Positions 1 to 12,240 of a stretch of DNA of 64,000 nt are shown piece after piece. This DNA is from Megascapheus bottae (Eukaryota; Chordata; Mammalia; Rodentia; Geomyidae): NCBI GenBank assembly GCA_024803745.1, contig JANJXV010000013.1, forward strand, positions 868,001 to 932,000, given 5' to 3'. The notes below the pieces were generated by a model that worked only from the letters and a program-made list of their open reading frames with translations, had not been told where the DNA came from and did not search any database. Every line of letters begins with the position of its first letter. Position 1 is the first letter of the stretch. The position numbers and the translations under genes were made by a program.

Positions 1-359
1 TAACAATGCTTCCTGGCACACTCAGCTAAGAGGCTGGAGGGGGGACAAGCCCTTTTTAGTCAGGGCTGACCTTGAGAGATGCTACACTGTTGTCTCCTCC
101 CAAGTAGCTGAGACGACAGATATGCCCTATGCTTATCCACCCCTGATCACACTCATGTTGTGTGGCTTTACTTCCCACTGTTGATGGTCAATAATGAGAT
201 TGTGCATCTTTGTATTGATTTGTTGGAAATAAGTGTTATTTCTAATCTTTCAGTTATATGATTTTATCAGTCAGTCCTAAATACTATTTGCTATTGTTAG
301 AAATTATATCTTTTTCTTTGCCGTTGTTCTCTTTTTTTGTCTTGTTTGTTTATCTATCT

Positions 360-582
360 GGATGGGATAAGGGGATGCAGAAAAGGAGGTATAAAAGGTG
401 AATAAATACAGCAGTGTGACTCACTGGATTCTGTATTAAAAATGAGCTATACATCTATGTGGATGGGAGGGAAAACTGGAAGATAGTGAGGAAGGGTGAC
501 ATTGCCCAAAAGAAAAAATTCTCTTTACTTAATTTATGTAACTGTAACCTCTCTGTACAATACCTTTATAATAACAATAAAC
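360..582 (+). mobile_element. L1 3' end fragment
   Basis: Shares with other copies in the window the G/A-rich stretch, then GTAACTGTAACCTCTCTGTAC and an A-rich end. It is directly followed by a SINE in the opposite direction. Confidence 0.6.
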
Positions 583-735
583 TTTTTTTCCCTCTAGTTC
601 TAGGGATTGAACTCAGGGCCCGAGCACTATCCTTGGGTTTTCTCAAGGCTTGTGCTCTACCACTTGTGCCACAGCACCACTTCCAGCTTTTACTGTATAT
701 GTAACCAAGGAATCAAATCCAGGGAGAAACTACTA
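583..735 (-). mobile_element. Type-A SINE (ID-like + Geo-like), partial
   Basis: Antisense copy: a T-run, then the right arm (CAGGGCCCGAGCACT, TTTCTCAAGGCTTG), then part of the left arm. The ID-like head is missing. Confidence 0.8.
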
Positions 736-894
736 TTTTTAATCATAAAATATATGTAGCCCTTAAGGAAACACAATGATGGGAAATACAAACAATGGGC
801 AGAGTCATAAGAAAAAATAGATCATCAATTGTTTTGGAATGATTTTCATGACTTTTACTCTTTCATATTTTGGTATTTATTTTTCTTTTGACAG

Positions 895-976
895 AACGAT
901 TGCGTGATTTACTACTGCCTCCACCCAGTCAAGATTCTGAGATTCTGCCCTTCATTCAATCTAGAAATTACCCCAA
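895..976 (+). CDS. NOX4: NOX4 coding exon (sixth from last)
   Basis: This is an internal exon of NADPH oxidase 4, a membrane flavocytochrome that moves electrons from NADPH through FAD and two hemes to oxygen, releasing mainly hydrogen peroxide. A pyrimidine-rich tract ending in ACAG precedes it and a GTAAGT donor follows. It opens with the last two bases of a split Glu codon and reads RLRDLLLPPPSQ, then DSEILPFIQSRNYP, ending with two bases of a Lys codon. This stretch links the FAD-binding and NADPH-binding lobes of the dehydrogenase domain, near residue 380 if the protein is the usual 578 residues. In human NOX4 (18 exons) it would be exon 13. The 82-base length is not a multiple of three, so skipping it would shift the frame. 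Earlier exons lie outside the window. Confidence 0.95.
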
Positions 977-2276
977 GTAAGTAAAAGGAGTTTATTGTGT
1001 CTTGAGACGCAGAAGGGGGCAGAGTACTAGAAGAGAGAGTTGGAGGCAAAGACAAAAATGTAATCTTCTTCAGAATGTGTATTAATCTACCCAACTAGGG
1101 CATTTTCTACAATTCAGCATATTGGGTTGTTCACAGATGGTACCTGCTACTAACTGCAACCCAGCTATGCTGGCACCATAGAGCCAGCGTAGAAGATAAG
1201 CCTCTGCATGTGTCTCTTTGTAGTGCTTCTTATATGATGCTGTGTCAGGAGGGACATATGATGTGCATGATTTCTCATATGTTTTTTTATTTTCTGCCCT
1301 TGAAATGCAAGCATGTATCCATACTTTAGAAACAGATGGTCAAAATAACATGCTAGGTATATTTCTTCAACATTTCTGTTTATTACTCTTTACCATTGAT
1401 ACCTGAGGAAGTGAAATCGCTGACATCTTTCACACAGGGAACAGTGCTTTTCTTCTCTTAGTTGCCATAAATGTAACTGAGCATGGTTGAAGTGATATGC
1501 CTTCATTGTCTGGAGGGTGAGCGGATGTCATATCTTACATATCCTCTTCCCTAAAGGCTACTGGATTCTGGGATCTTGATCTTCCTGTGGAGTCTCGGAG
1601 CACCCCTTGTGAGTGTCTCATTCTCTTTCTTAACTAGTATGCAGTGAACTAAAGAAAAACCTTCTATTCAAAGAGGAAGGTCACCTGGATAAAGAATTTG
1701 CATTTGGTTTACAAATATTTAACCCAAACTAATCACTGGGCTAAATGACTTGTTATTTGATTGCTTTACTGGTTACTTAAGTATTCATAGAACTTTACTT
1801 TCCCTTAACACTTACCTTTGATAACACTACTACTGATGACAAAAGTTTCTTTTTTTAGCTTTTCAGATATAAGTTCAAGTTTAGTCATTAGCAACTATTT
1901 TCTAGGGCCTCCTAATATACACAGGGACGGCCATGTGTCTGGATGGCCTTGCATGTCTGTCTTGCTCTTTGGCTGTGTGTTTGGGAATTGTTGATTTATC
2001 TGAAGGGACTGTGGTGTGACTAGTGTGAGAACAGGCTGATGGAGCTACTTCCCTTTCTACTTGACTCAGGGTTCACTGGACATCTTTATCTGTTTGTCAC
2101 TATTTTCCTTGGTTTCTGTATTATATTGTCTTTGATTTTGTGTTTTGACTTAGTATACAGTTATTATAAATGAGCTATTTCCATAAATGACCACAGTACA
2201 ATTCAAAATGTTACTGCATTTCTCATGCTTCCATATGCTCCTTTCCTTTTTTCCTTTAAGTATTTGATTGGTTTAT

Positions 2277-2468
2277 TTTTGTTGTTGTTGACAGTCCCGG
2301 CGCTGGAACTCAGGGCATGAGCACTGTCCTCAGTCTTTCTCAAGGCAAGAGCTGTGCAACTTGAGCCATAGCATCACTTCCAGCTTTTTCTACATGTGTG
2401 GTACCAAGGAATCAAACCTGAGTCTTTGTGCGTGCTAGCACTCTACCACTAGGCCAAACTCCCAACCC
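2277..2468 (-). mobile_element. Type-A SINE (ID-like + Geo-like)
   Basis: Nearly full-length antisense dimer. Read on the - strand, the left half is a tRNA-Ala/ID-like unit (TTTGGCCTAGTGGTAGAGTG and GGTTTGATTCC are its A- and B-box regions) and the right half carries GGAAGTGATGCTATGGCTCAAG. This architecture fits the IDL-Geo family of Geomyoid rodents. Confidence 0.85.
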
Positions 2469-2672
2469 CTCTTATGTTTTTGTGATGCACATACCCACAT
2501 GTACTCTCTCTGTCTTTCATGCACTCATACACACACTCTTGTACCTTCTTCCATCTTGTTTGCTCCTCAGTATCTTTTACCTTCTCTCTTCCCTGTCTTA
2601 TAGGTCCCTTCTTAGCCAATCACATGTTTGAACTCCTGACTCATTACCACTAATATTGTCATGATCATAAAC

Positions 2673-2679
2673 GTCGTCG

Positions 2680-2726
<47 letters not shown>

Positions 2727-2727
2727 T
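2673..2727. repeat. (TCA)n microsatellite
   Basis: Three TCG units followed by about 16 TCA units. The poly-aspartate reading frame it creates on the - strand is an artefact. Confidence 0.98.
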
Positions 2728-2834
2728 AAGTCAGTATCCCAGAAAGAATGAGAACATGCAGGATTGCTTTTCAAGCATGGCTTACTTTGCTCAACACGAT
2801 GATCTCCAGTTACATCTGTTTTCATTTTTTTCAT

Positions 2835-5800
2835 TTAATTTTTTATTGTTGGGATAATGTATAGAGGGGTTACAGTTATATTCATCAGGTAGTAGGTACA
2901 TTACTTCTCACATATTGATATCCCTTCTCATGTTTTTGTCCCCAGTCCCTCCTCACACCCCTTTCTAATCATCTTCTTTTTGCCCTTCCCATCCCGCTTT
3001 CAAATAGACAAATAAATGTATATACAATATACCAGGTAACAAAGTCAGATACAATAATCACAAGAGATTAATCATAAGGGGAAAAAAGAGAAGAGAAATA
3101 ACATAGTACATTAAAAACAATGATCACAAAGATAAAGCTCTTGTTTCCTTATCTAGAGTTTATTTCATTTAGTCTCTTCCTGTCTGACCTTATGTACCTA
3201 GGATTTGAGCTATTGTAATCCTCTGCTAGGAGAGTCCCAGATGTGTACTAATTATTACAAATGAGGAAAACCATGGAGCCTATGTTCCTTTGGATCTGGC
3301 TTACATTATTTCACATGATTTTTTCCAAGTCTATTCATTTCCTTATGAATGGGCCATGCCATTCTTTTTGATGGCAGCATAGAATTCCATTGTGTATAAA
3401 TACCACATCTTCTTGATCCAATCATCTACTGAGGGGAGTATGGGTTAGTTCCATATATTTGTTATCATAAATAACAAACATATGAACATCATTGTGCTAG
3501 TACCTTTAGTATGTTCTTATTTCTGGACTTTTTGGTAAATGCCAAGGAGTAGGATTGCTGGGTCATAGGGGAACTCTATGTTTAGTCTTTTGCTTTCTGT
3601 AGTGGTTGAACGAGTTTACATTCTCACCAACAGTACAGTAAAGATCCCTCCTGGTCACATCCCCACGAGCATCTGTTGCTATTAGATTTCTTGATAATGG
3701 CCATTCTAAGTGGACTGAGGTAGAATCTCAAAGTTGTTTTAATTTGCATTTCTTGTACAGTTAGAAATGTTGAGCATTTCTTCATGTGTCTATAAGGAAA
3801 GTTGTATTTTCTCTCAGAGAAGATGATCTCTTTAAGTCTTTGGCCCACCTTTTAATGGGATGGTTGTTTCTTTGAGGATTCATTTTTGAGAGATTCAATT
3901 TTTTTGAGCTGTAGATATATTTTAGATATGAGGCCCTTGTCTGTTCTATGGTTTGTGAAGGTCTTCTCCCACTTGATGGGCTATTTCGATGTCCATTGCC
4001 ATACTGAAGCTCTGCAGTTTAATGCAGCCCCATTTGTCCAAACTTACTTTAATTTGTTGTGTTTCTGGGTCTTTATTAAGAAAGTTTTGATCTGTGCCAA
4101 GGAAACGTATTGTATCTCCTATTACTTCTTGTAACGTTTTCAGTGTATTTGCCTTTGCCTCAAGGTCTTTGATCCATTTGGAATTAATTCTGGTGCAGGG
4201 TGACATAGAAGGATCCAACTTTAGTTCTCTACAAGTACTTAACCAATTCTGCCACCATCATTTGTGAAAGAGATTTCTTTCTTCCCTGTTATGTTTTTGA
4301 CTTTCTTATCAAAGATTAGGTGGCCAGAGGTCTGTGGGTTGATTTCTTGGTCTTCAGTTCTATTCCATAGGTCCTGAGGCCTTGTCAGTACCAAGCTGTT
4401 TTGATTACTATAGCTCTGTAATTATCTATTATGATTATATTGAGAAATCATGTGATTCTTGTCTCTTGAGGACAGCAGAAAGCTGGGTATTGCTTTTTGA
4501 TTCAATTAGTCAGTCTATGTTTTTTCACTGGAGAGTTATGTCCATTAATGTTGAGGGTTAGGATTGACAAATGTTTCTTAGTTCTGACCATATTTCTATT
4601 TCATCAGGGCTTTGATTTTTCAGTTCTTGTTGTCATTACCTGGTATACTTTTTAGGTGTCATTTCTCTGTCGGTATCTTGTTTGTGATGATTTTCAATGT
4701 GTAGAATATCTCTGAGAATTTTCTGTAGTGCTGGATTGATTGACATATAGTGTTCCAATTTTTCCTTGCTGTGGAAATTTTTATTTTTCCTTCAGCTATG
4801 AATGACAGCTTAGCTGGGTACAGTATTCATGGTTGGTATTTTTATTGTCATTAGGGCATGGCATACATCATTCCAAAATCTTCTTACTTGCAAGGTCCTT
4901 GCTGGGAAATCTGTGTTATTCTGATTGGTTTTCCTTTGTAGTTTATTTCTCTCTTCCCCCTGGCAGCTTGGTCTTTATTCATTTTGTACAGTTTATAATA
5001 TGGCAGTGGGATGTTCTGTTCTGGTCAGGCCTGTTTGGAGTTCTAAAAGCTTCTTGTATCTGGATGGGCCTGTCCTTCTGGACATTTGGAAAGTTCTCTG
5101 AGATGATTTCCTGGAGTACATTTCCAATTCCATTAACCACCTTCTCCAGGCCCTCCTCAATACCAATTAGCCTTAAATTAGGCTTCCTAATTGTATCTGG
5201 GAGCTTCTGAAGCGATCTGTCATATTTCCTGGACTTGGTTTGAATCATTTTCTAGTATTTCTCTATAAATTCTGACTGTCTTCAACTCCAGATATTCTAT
5301 CTTCTGCATCATCTAACCTGCTATCAATTCTTTCTACTTTGTTGTTCATTTCTCTGCCTTCTAGTTGATCATTTTTGATGGCTTGCATCTCTTGTTTTAG
5401 ATCTTGTATGGACTTTTTTATCCCCTTGATTTCAATTGAGTACTCCCTTTGAAGTTCTTTAGCTCAGAGGCTTTACTCTCGTTCAGCTTGCAGTTTGTGA
5501 ATTCTATAAACTCCTCCATTATTCTTTTAGTAGCTTCATCACATTCACTTTCATATTCACCTATATCCTTCACGCTTTTCAAAATTTTCATTGATCATGT
5601 TTATCAGTAGCATTTGTAGAGTATTTAGAGGACTCTTCCCTAGGTTCTCCATTGACTTTTCTGTTTCCTGTTTATTTTGAGTGGGAGATGCAGTTCCCTG
5701 ACTTGCCATTTTTCTTGAGTTTCTTGTTCTGCACATTTGGAATTTGAAGCAAGACTAATACCACACAAGATTACAATTTTAAGATAACAACCAACCCAAT

Positions 5801-6996
5801 GCTCTATAGCTGCACACTATATGACTATAGTAGATCACAATCCTGGACTAGTATTTTCACTCTTTCTCTCCTTTTGTGTACTTACAAACAAATCCAATAC
5901 CACCACCGATCACAGTCTTATGACTAAAAAATCCATTTCCTATGAGATTTAAATCACTCTAGACCTGCAGTATAATTCAACAAATACATATACAGTTGGG
6001 TCAACAGCAATCAACTGTAGATTCACGAAGTATGGAATTCAAAAAAGGAGCAAAGAACCAGAGTTAGAAATGTATTATGAAATGAAGATGGGGAAATAAG
6101 AGAAGAGTAATATAGGGAAAGAAAGAAATAGAATGAAGATTACTATGACCTAAAGTGAGAGAAAGGGAAAATAAATGAAAAACAATATTATTCATTTTGG
6201 AGGGAAAAATTTGTGCCTCCATTGAATTTGGGGTAGTCTCTTTATGAAGTCTCTTACCTCCTGTGATGATTCATTTTCCTTTGGCTTAGTTGGTTTTTCT
6301 AATCAGTTTGCTTCAGTGGGCAGAAAAAGTTCTGTCTTACAGACTTGGGGTCTTTGTGACTGCCCACCCAGTTTAATTTACTGACAGGGCCATGAACTTT
6401 ATGTGTCCTACAGGAGAAAGTTGGCTGCTTTTGGTAGCTTGAATGTGGATGGATTTTATTCTGTCTGGATTGTATTCTATCCAGCTTCAGAACTTTGATC
6501 CAGCCTGGGGCCGCTGTTGTTTTTGTCAGCTCAGCAGAAAGCCTTGGGGTGGAACCGCCTCTAATTGCTTCCTCCAGGGCAGGGAACCCATTGCCTGACT
6601 AAGCTGACACTGGTCAGATCCAGATAGTTTTCACTTAGAGAGATGCTGCAGACAGCACTTGTCAGTTTCCAGTGATTTGCTATTTGGTCTGGCAGGGTCT
6701 TTGCCAGTAGCCAAGATGGCACTTCTGTAGGCTGATGGAGGAGGGGATACCTTCCCAATGCTGCTGTGCAAGCAGCAGTGAGAATATCTTTAGTGAGGTT
6801 CTCACACTTCCCCTAGGGTATCTGCATCTGTGTGTATCTGGCAGGATGAAGGTTTCCACTCATAGTCACCGGTCTATGCTATAGGTCAGTGAGGTTCTGA
6901 GCACTCAGGCTCTGGTGCCTTTGTCTTGGCACAGCTGCTATTTTGACCTCTGCCACTGCCACCACCACTGCTGCTGATGTGGACTCAAAACTGTCT
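2835..6996 (-). mobile_element. L1 with both ends but a large internal deletion
   Basis: On the - strand the order is 5'UTR-like G/C-rich sequence (about 6996-5760), an ORF1 part (about 5750-4540), then directly the last third of ORF2 (about 4480-3100), the 3'UTR and an A-rich end near 2835. The ORF1 part encodes an RRM-domain stretch (5248-4979: RKPNLRLIGIEEG ... AFRTPNRPDQNRT). The ORF2 part encodes the C-terminal Cys-rich region (3848-3624: MQIKTTLRFYLSPLRMA). Most of ORF2, including the endonuclease and most of the reverse transcriptase, is absent. Many stops are present, so it is dead. Confidence 0.85.
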
Positions 6997-7107
6997 TCTT
7001 TTTTTTTTTTGCCAGCCCTGGGCTTGAGCTCAGGGCCTGAGCACTGTCCTTGGACTTTCTCAAGGTTAGAGCTCCACCACTTGAGCCTCAGCACCACTTC
7101 CGGCTGA
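6997..7107 (-). mobile_element. Type-A SINE right arm only
   Basis: T-run followed by the antisense right arm (GCCAGCCCTGGGC to CACCACTTCCGG). It stops where the ID-like left arm should begin and abuts L1 sequence on both sides, so it is a 5'-truncated insertion or a junction product. Confidence 0.8.
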
Positions 7108-8013
7108 AGGGCATCTGGGTTGGTTCCATATCTTTGCTATGATAAATAGTGCTGCAATGAACATCATTGTGCTAGTGGATTTAGTATGTCCTTGTTTCTG
7201 GACTACTGGGTAAATGCCAAGTAGTGGAATTGCTGGATCATAGGGGAGCTCTATGTTTAGTCTTTTGAGGAACTGCCATACTGCTTACCATAGTGGTTGA
7301 ACAAGTTTGCACTCCCACCTGCTGGCCACATCCCCTACAGCATCTATTTTTATTAGATTTCTTGATCAAGGCCATTCTCACTGGACTGAGGTGGAATCTT
7401 AGAGATGTTTTGATTTGCATTTCTTTTATGGCCAGAGATGTTGAGCATTTCATGTGTCTATAGGCCATTCTTACTTCTAAAGAGAAGACTCTCTTTAAGT
7501 CTTTGGTCCATCTTTTAATGGGATGGTTGTTTCTTTGGAGATTAGTTTTGAAGTGATTCAATTTTTTGAGCTGTTGACCCACAGACCTATGACCACCTAA
7601 TCTTTGATAAGGGAGCCAAAAAAATAGAATAGAAGAAAGACGGCCTCTTCAACAACTGGTGCTGGCAGAACTGGTTAAGCACCTGCAGAAAACTAAAATT
7701 GGATTCTTCTTTGTCACCCTGAACCAGGATTAGGACCAAATGGATCAAAGACCTCGAGGTAAAAGCAAATACACTGACAACTTTACAAGAAAGAATAGAA
7801 GATACACTAGGTCTCCTTCGCACAGGTCAAAACTCTCTTAATAAGTACTAAGAAACACAACAAATCATAGACAGTCTGGATAAGTGGGACTGCATTAAAC
7901 TACAGAGCTTCTGTATGGCAAAGGACATAGCTAGCAAATTAACTGGAAAGCCTACAGAGTTGGAGAAGATCTTCACTAACCACAAAATGGACCAAAGCCT
8001 CATATCTAAAACA
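7108..8013. mobile_element. L1 ORF2 fragment with internal inversion
   Basis: 7108-7582 is antisense L1 ORF2 C-terminus (MQIKTSLRFHLSPVRMALIKK on the - strand). 7583-8013 is sense ORF2 from just upstream (GATCAAAGACCTCGAGG, GACTGCATTAAACTACAGAG). The two parts meet tail to tail at 7582/7583 and are adjacent in a normal L1, the signature of a 5' inversion made by twin priming. Confidence 0.85.
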
Positions 8014-9759
8014 ATGTTCATTTTTATAGATATATTTATAAATTAATGATGTTCATTAATTATAGACTTATATTTGTCAATTAATATTTCACCCAGTGAC
8101 CAAAGCCAGGGAGGGACAAGATGTAATTGCATACATTTTCAGAAACATGTGTAAGTGTATAACAGTTTTCAGGAAGTGCCAGATGAATGGAAAATATTTT
8201 AACAAGGAATATATACTTAATACAAAAGGCATGTTGCTGCTTTATTGATTGGGAGAAAAAAATGGAGATTATGTACTAAGTTTTATTGCTTATTTTTTAT
8301 TGGGATTATTGTCATTAAATCTGAAGGGTTTAGGATTATAATCCATTTAAATAATATTTAGACTTATATTTACTCTTTATAAATGGCACTTTGATATGCA
8401 AAATTATGAAGATCATTTAAGATAATACTATTTATGAAATATATTCAACTTTATCAGTGATTAAGCCAGCCAAAAAGATCGGATAGTTCTACAAGATTTA
8501 ATCCATATACCTATAAAACCCTGAAAAGAATAACATATTTTTTTGATCGCATAAAGATCAAGTTCTCCAAGCTGCCTAATCTCAGAACTGTTTCTAAACA
8601 GAGAGAAATACTATTTATGACAAGATTCAGAACTATTATTTGGATTGGTTTACTGCCAAAGAACAACCTTGTTTGGACCATAAAACAGTGTCCCAACCCC
8701 ATCTCACTCCCATCGGATTCTTAAAAATGCCTGCAAGTGGTGATATTGGATAATATCCTTAATGGCAAGGCCAAAGATGACCTTTCCACAGTTCATCTCT
8801 TCTTTACTTCATCTTCTTGTTCCTTGCCTAACCAAATTTTGAGTTTCTCTTCCAGAAACCTCTACTCTGTCTTCAGAGTATGCAAATTTTAAAGTGGTTC
8901 TTTAGTAACATATATGAATTACAGATGAGATGATAGCTTATGACACACTCATAAGTATAAACAATGTATTCAAATCAAACTTTTCCTTCCATAGCTCTCC
9001 TTCTCATTTTCCATACTTATTCAAAGTATTCTGTGCAGGTTTCATTGTTGTGAATGTTGAGAATGTTTTCATAAATGCATTTAAAATGCTTCAGTCATCT
9101 TTTCCTGCATTACTTCTTCTGATGTCAGTCTTCATCACAATCTGTGTTAACTTTCCTCCCATTCTTTTTTAGTGTATATTATGCAAACTATTTTTATTCA
9201 TAATATGAAGACAATAATAGCACAAATTGAATACTCTCTGCATGACAGATATTATACCTTCATACAGTAAATGTCTTTCCCAAAGTAGTGTGCTATAGCT
9301 ACATCTCAAATTCAGATATATTTTGCCCCAAAATTATACTTCATCGCATTCAGTCATTAATCATTCCACCCATCCATTCATCAAATATTTATTGAATTAT
9401 TACTATACATCAGAAGCAGTCATAATTACTGAGAATAAGAAAATGAAGAAATCACAGTAAATGACTTTGAGGGACATAGAATCAAGTAGAGAATGCCTAT
9501 AATTAGTTTATTGGATGAATTATATCATCATGCTACATACCATATGGCAGAGTCAATGAGATAGAATTTGTGTGTAATCTTTTGTGCATAAACCTGGGTT
9601 TTCTCATAAAGTAAAACTGACCAGATGAAGTGGTTTCTGAGGCAAAGACAAAAGCATGACGGACTTTGGAACTGTGAAAATCTTGATGCATCACATGCAA
9701 GTGTCTGAAACCATATGGAGTACACACTAAACTGTGTGCCACTTACAAAGCTTGGACTT

Positions 9760-9984
9760 CAACCTGAGTGCCAGTGGCTCACACATGTAACCCTAGCTAT
9801 TTGGGAGGCTAAGATAGATCTCAGTTTGACAGCAGCCCAGGAAAGAAAGTCCAAGAGACTCTTATCTCCAATCAATCACCAAAACACTGGAAGTAAAAAT
9901 GTGGCTCAAATGACAGGGTGTTAGCCTTGAGGACAAAAGCTTAGAAATAGGGCCCAGGCACTCAGTTCAAACAGCAGAACCCAA
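9760..9984 (+). mobile_element. Type-B SINE (B1/7SL-like + Geo-like arm)
   Basis: Left half resembles B1/7SL (GTGGCTCACACATGTAACCC, GGGAGGCTAAGA). The right half has GTGGCTCAAATGACAGGG and CTCAGTTCAAAC. Its A-tail leads into a CA repeat. Confidence 0.85.
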
Positions 9985-9993
9985 ACACACACA

Positions 9994-10030
<37 letters not shown>
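9985..10030. repeat. (CA)n microsatellite at a SINE tail
   Basis: About 22 CA units with one TA interruption, directly after the SINE at 9760. Confidence 0.97.
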
Positions 10031-10032
<2 letters not shown>

Positions 10033-10189
10033 ACTTGCCTGTAGTGACAATGGAGAAAGGTAACAGGTTTGTGCAAAGAAGAAAGATAATTAGATTTACT
10101 ATGGAACCAGGAGAATCTTCAGGCACCACTGGAAATCAGACTGATAAAATCAAACACTTTTACCAAACTTAGGTACAATAAACATTGTT

Positions 10190-10388
10190 AAGATTCTGCT
10201 CAAGAGGATTATAATAGCTCCAAACCTAGATACATAAGATCATATAGAATGAGGCTAAGTAAAAGGATCTGCAGGATATGGGAACAAGGGCTTTATCTTG
10301 TATGAGTTTTGTTCTGAATGTACTGTGTTATTTCTCTTTTGTTGCCCTTTGGTTAATCTCACATTGTTACAGTATCTGACTTATCTCA
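10190..10388 (+). mobile_element. L1 3'-region fragment
   Basis: Matches the 61390-61815 copy (ACAATAGAAC-type start, CTAGATACATAAG, TGTACTGTGTTATTTCTC). It ends abruptly where an opposite-strand L1 end begins. Confidence 0.75.
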
Positions 10389-10720
10389 TGTTATATAATT
10401 TTTTATTGTGATTAATAGAAGGGTTACATTATATTCACCAGATAGAAGGTGCATAACTTCAGAAACATTGATACCCTTTCTCATGACATGGTCCACATTT
10501 CCCTCCCACCCTCCCCCCGCTTATCTTGATTTCCCCCCTTCCCTATCTAATTTCAAATAACCAATTAAGCATATATAAAATTTATCAGATAACAAGGTGA
10601 AATATTGTAACAATATGAGATAACCAAGGGATGGCAAAAGAGATGAGAGATAACATAGTACCTTAAAAACAACAGTCACTCATTATATGGCTTTTGCTCT
10701 CATTTAAGTATGTACTTGAA
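10389..10720 (-). mobile_element. L1 3' end fragment
   Basis: T-rich start, then the antisense 3'UTR (AATAGAAGGGTTACATTATA, ATTCACCAGATAGAAGG). It runs into the GGAA microsatellite. Confidence 0.85.
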
Positions 10721-10724
10721 AGAC

Positions 10725-10830
10725 TGAAAGAAGGAAGGAAGGAAGGAAGGAAGGAAGGAAGGAAGGAAGGAAGGGGAGAGGAAGGAGGGAGGGACGGAAT
10801 GAAGAAAAGAGAGAAAAATATATGTTTAAT
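10725..10830. repeat. (GGAA)n purine tract
   Basis: About 11 GGAA units (10731-10774) in a 100-base all-purine stretch. Confidence 0.95.
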
Positions 10831-10846
10831 TTCTGTATTATTATTG

Positions 10847-10877
<31 letters not shown>

Positions 10878-10896
10878 CATGATCATGATCATGATA
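10847..10896. repeat. (GAT)n/(GATCAT)n microsatellite
   Basis: About ten GAT units passing into GATCAT units. The Met/Ile runs it gives in both strands are not coding. Confidence 0.95.
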
Positions 10897-10911
10897 ATGT
10901 CGATGATGTCA

Positions 10912-11125
10912 TTCATGGGACTTGAACTCTGGGCCTGGGTGCTGTCCCTGAGCTCTACAACTCAAGGCTACTGCTCTACCACAGAGCCACTTCCAGTTTT
11001 CTGATGGCTAATTGGAGATGTGAGTCTCATGGGCTTCCATGCCAGGGCTGGCTATGAACCGTGATCCTCAGATTTCAGCCTCCTGAGTAGCTAGAAATAT
11101 AGGCATGAGCCATTGACACCCAGTC
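10912..11125 (-). mobile_element. Type-B SINE
   Basis: Antisense dimer: right arm (ACTTGAACTCTGGGCC) then B1-like left arm (CAGCCTCCTGAGTAGCTAG, GGCATGAGCCA). Confidence 0.85.
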
Positions 11126-11647
11126 AATTTCTGTATTATTAAATATATATGGGACAAGTAAACATCATGTATCACACAAAGTACTTTCTCAAATAGGAAA
11201 TGTATTTCCTATTTTCATATTAATCTAGTAAAATCAGCACAAAATAATTTGTCATTTTTCTTTCTCGTTTTATCCTTTCTCAAAAAACCTAAATTTTTCC
11301 AACTCATCAGTTACTAATATTTTTTCTTAATTCCTTTTCCAAGAAAAGAAAACTTCAGTCTTGCTTTACCTTGTGAAAAAAGAATAAAATAGCATTTACC
11401 GCTTGAGAACAGTAGTAAGAAATAATGAGATAGGGAAATTGACCAGTAGGCACCAAGTTACAATAAGATAAGAGCAAAAATGTTCCAGGGTTGATTGACC
11501 ACAGATAACAATTTTGTGTTGTATATTTCAAAAGCTAGAATGAAGGATTCATTCACCATAATGAAATGTGAATATTTGAGGAAATAAATGTGATGAATGT
11601 GATTTAAACATTACACAATTGTGAACATGTATCAAAATATCACGATA

Positions 11648-11905
11648 CAGCCAGACACAGGTGGCTCACACCTGTAATCCTAACTACTCAGGAGACTGAG
11701 ACCTGAGGATTACTGTTCAAAGCCAGAAAGGGCATAAAAGTCAGTGAGACTCTTGTCTCCAATGAACCACCAGAAAACCAGAAGTGGTGCTATGGCTCAA
11801 GTGGTAGAACACTAGCCTTTTGTACAGAGGCTGAGGGACAGCACCCAGCTCCTGAGTTTAGCCCTTGTGGCCAGTAAAAACATAAAATAAAATTAATAAT
11901 AATAA
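11648..11905 (+). mobile_element. Type-B SINE
   Basis: Full-length: GGTGGCTCACACCTGTAATC, AACCACCAGAAAACCAGAAG, TATGGCTCAAGTGGTAGAAC, then an A/T-rich tail. Confidence 0.9.
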
Positions 11906-12049
11906 TATCATAAAGTATTATACGTATAAAACATTTCAAATACAAAGCATCAGATTTTCCAAAACCATCAAGTCAATATCTCATGTCTGTTTCCAAAGAC
12001 ACCTTGAGCCTGTTGTGTTCATACTGGGCCTTTCAAAGTCGTCTTGGTG

Positions 12050-12240
12050 CACTGTAGATATGAGGTCATTAACAAAACATTCCCTGATGTTTATGTGGCC
12101 TTCTGTCATCTTAGCAGGCATTATTTGTGCCATTGCATTTTGTTGATTCTTTTTTCTATGATGAAGGAAATCAGTTTTAGAGAAGACAAATGACCTGTCT
12201 GTGATCTCACTTGTAGTAAATGGGTAGAACTCCATGTTCT
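12050..12240 (-). mobile_element. Possible MIR element
   Basis: On the - strand, a weak match to the MIR pattern (GACAGGTCATTTGTCTTCTC, TGATTTCCTTCATC). Highly diverged. Confidence 0.4.

Larger units (their letters stand above)
1..894 (+). other. NOX4: NOX4 intron, upstream part
   Basis: Intronic sequence before the first exon in the window. About 61-150 resembles a worn antisense B1-like SINE (AGTAGCTGAGACGACAG). About 360-582 is an L1 3' end and 583-735 a SINE. The rest, including 150-360, is AT-rich with nothing recognisable. Confidence 0.6.

Noticed and set aside
2598..2834. Minus-strand frame with a run of aspartates
   Set aside because: It is a translation of the TCA microsatellite with no homology on either side.
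4833..5210. 125-codon + strand frame
   Set aside because: It is the antisense of the L1 ORF1 RRM region, which reads clearly on the other strand.
9985..10030. Regular short repeats that might suggest an array such as CRISPR
   Set aside because: These are simple microsatellites without spacers in a mammalian genome.
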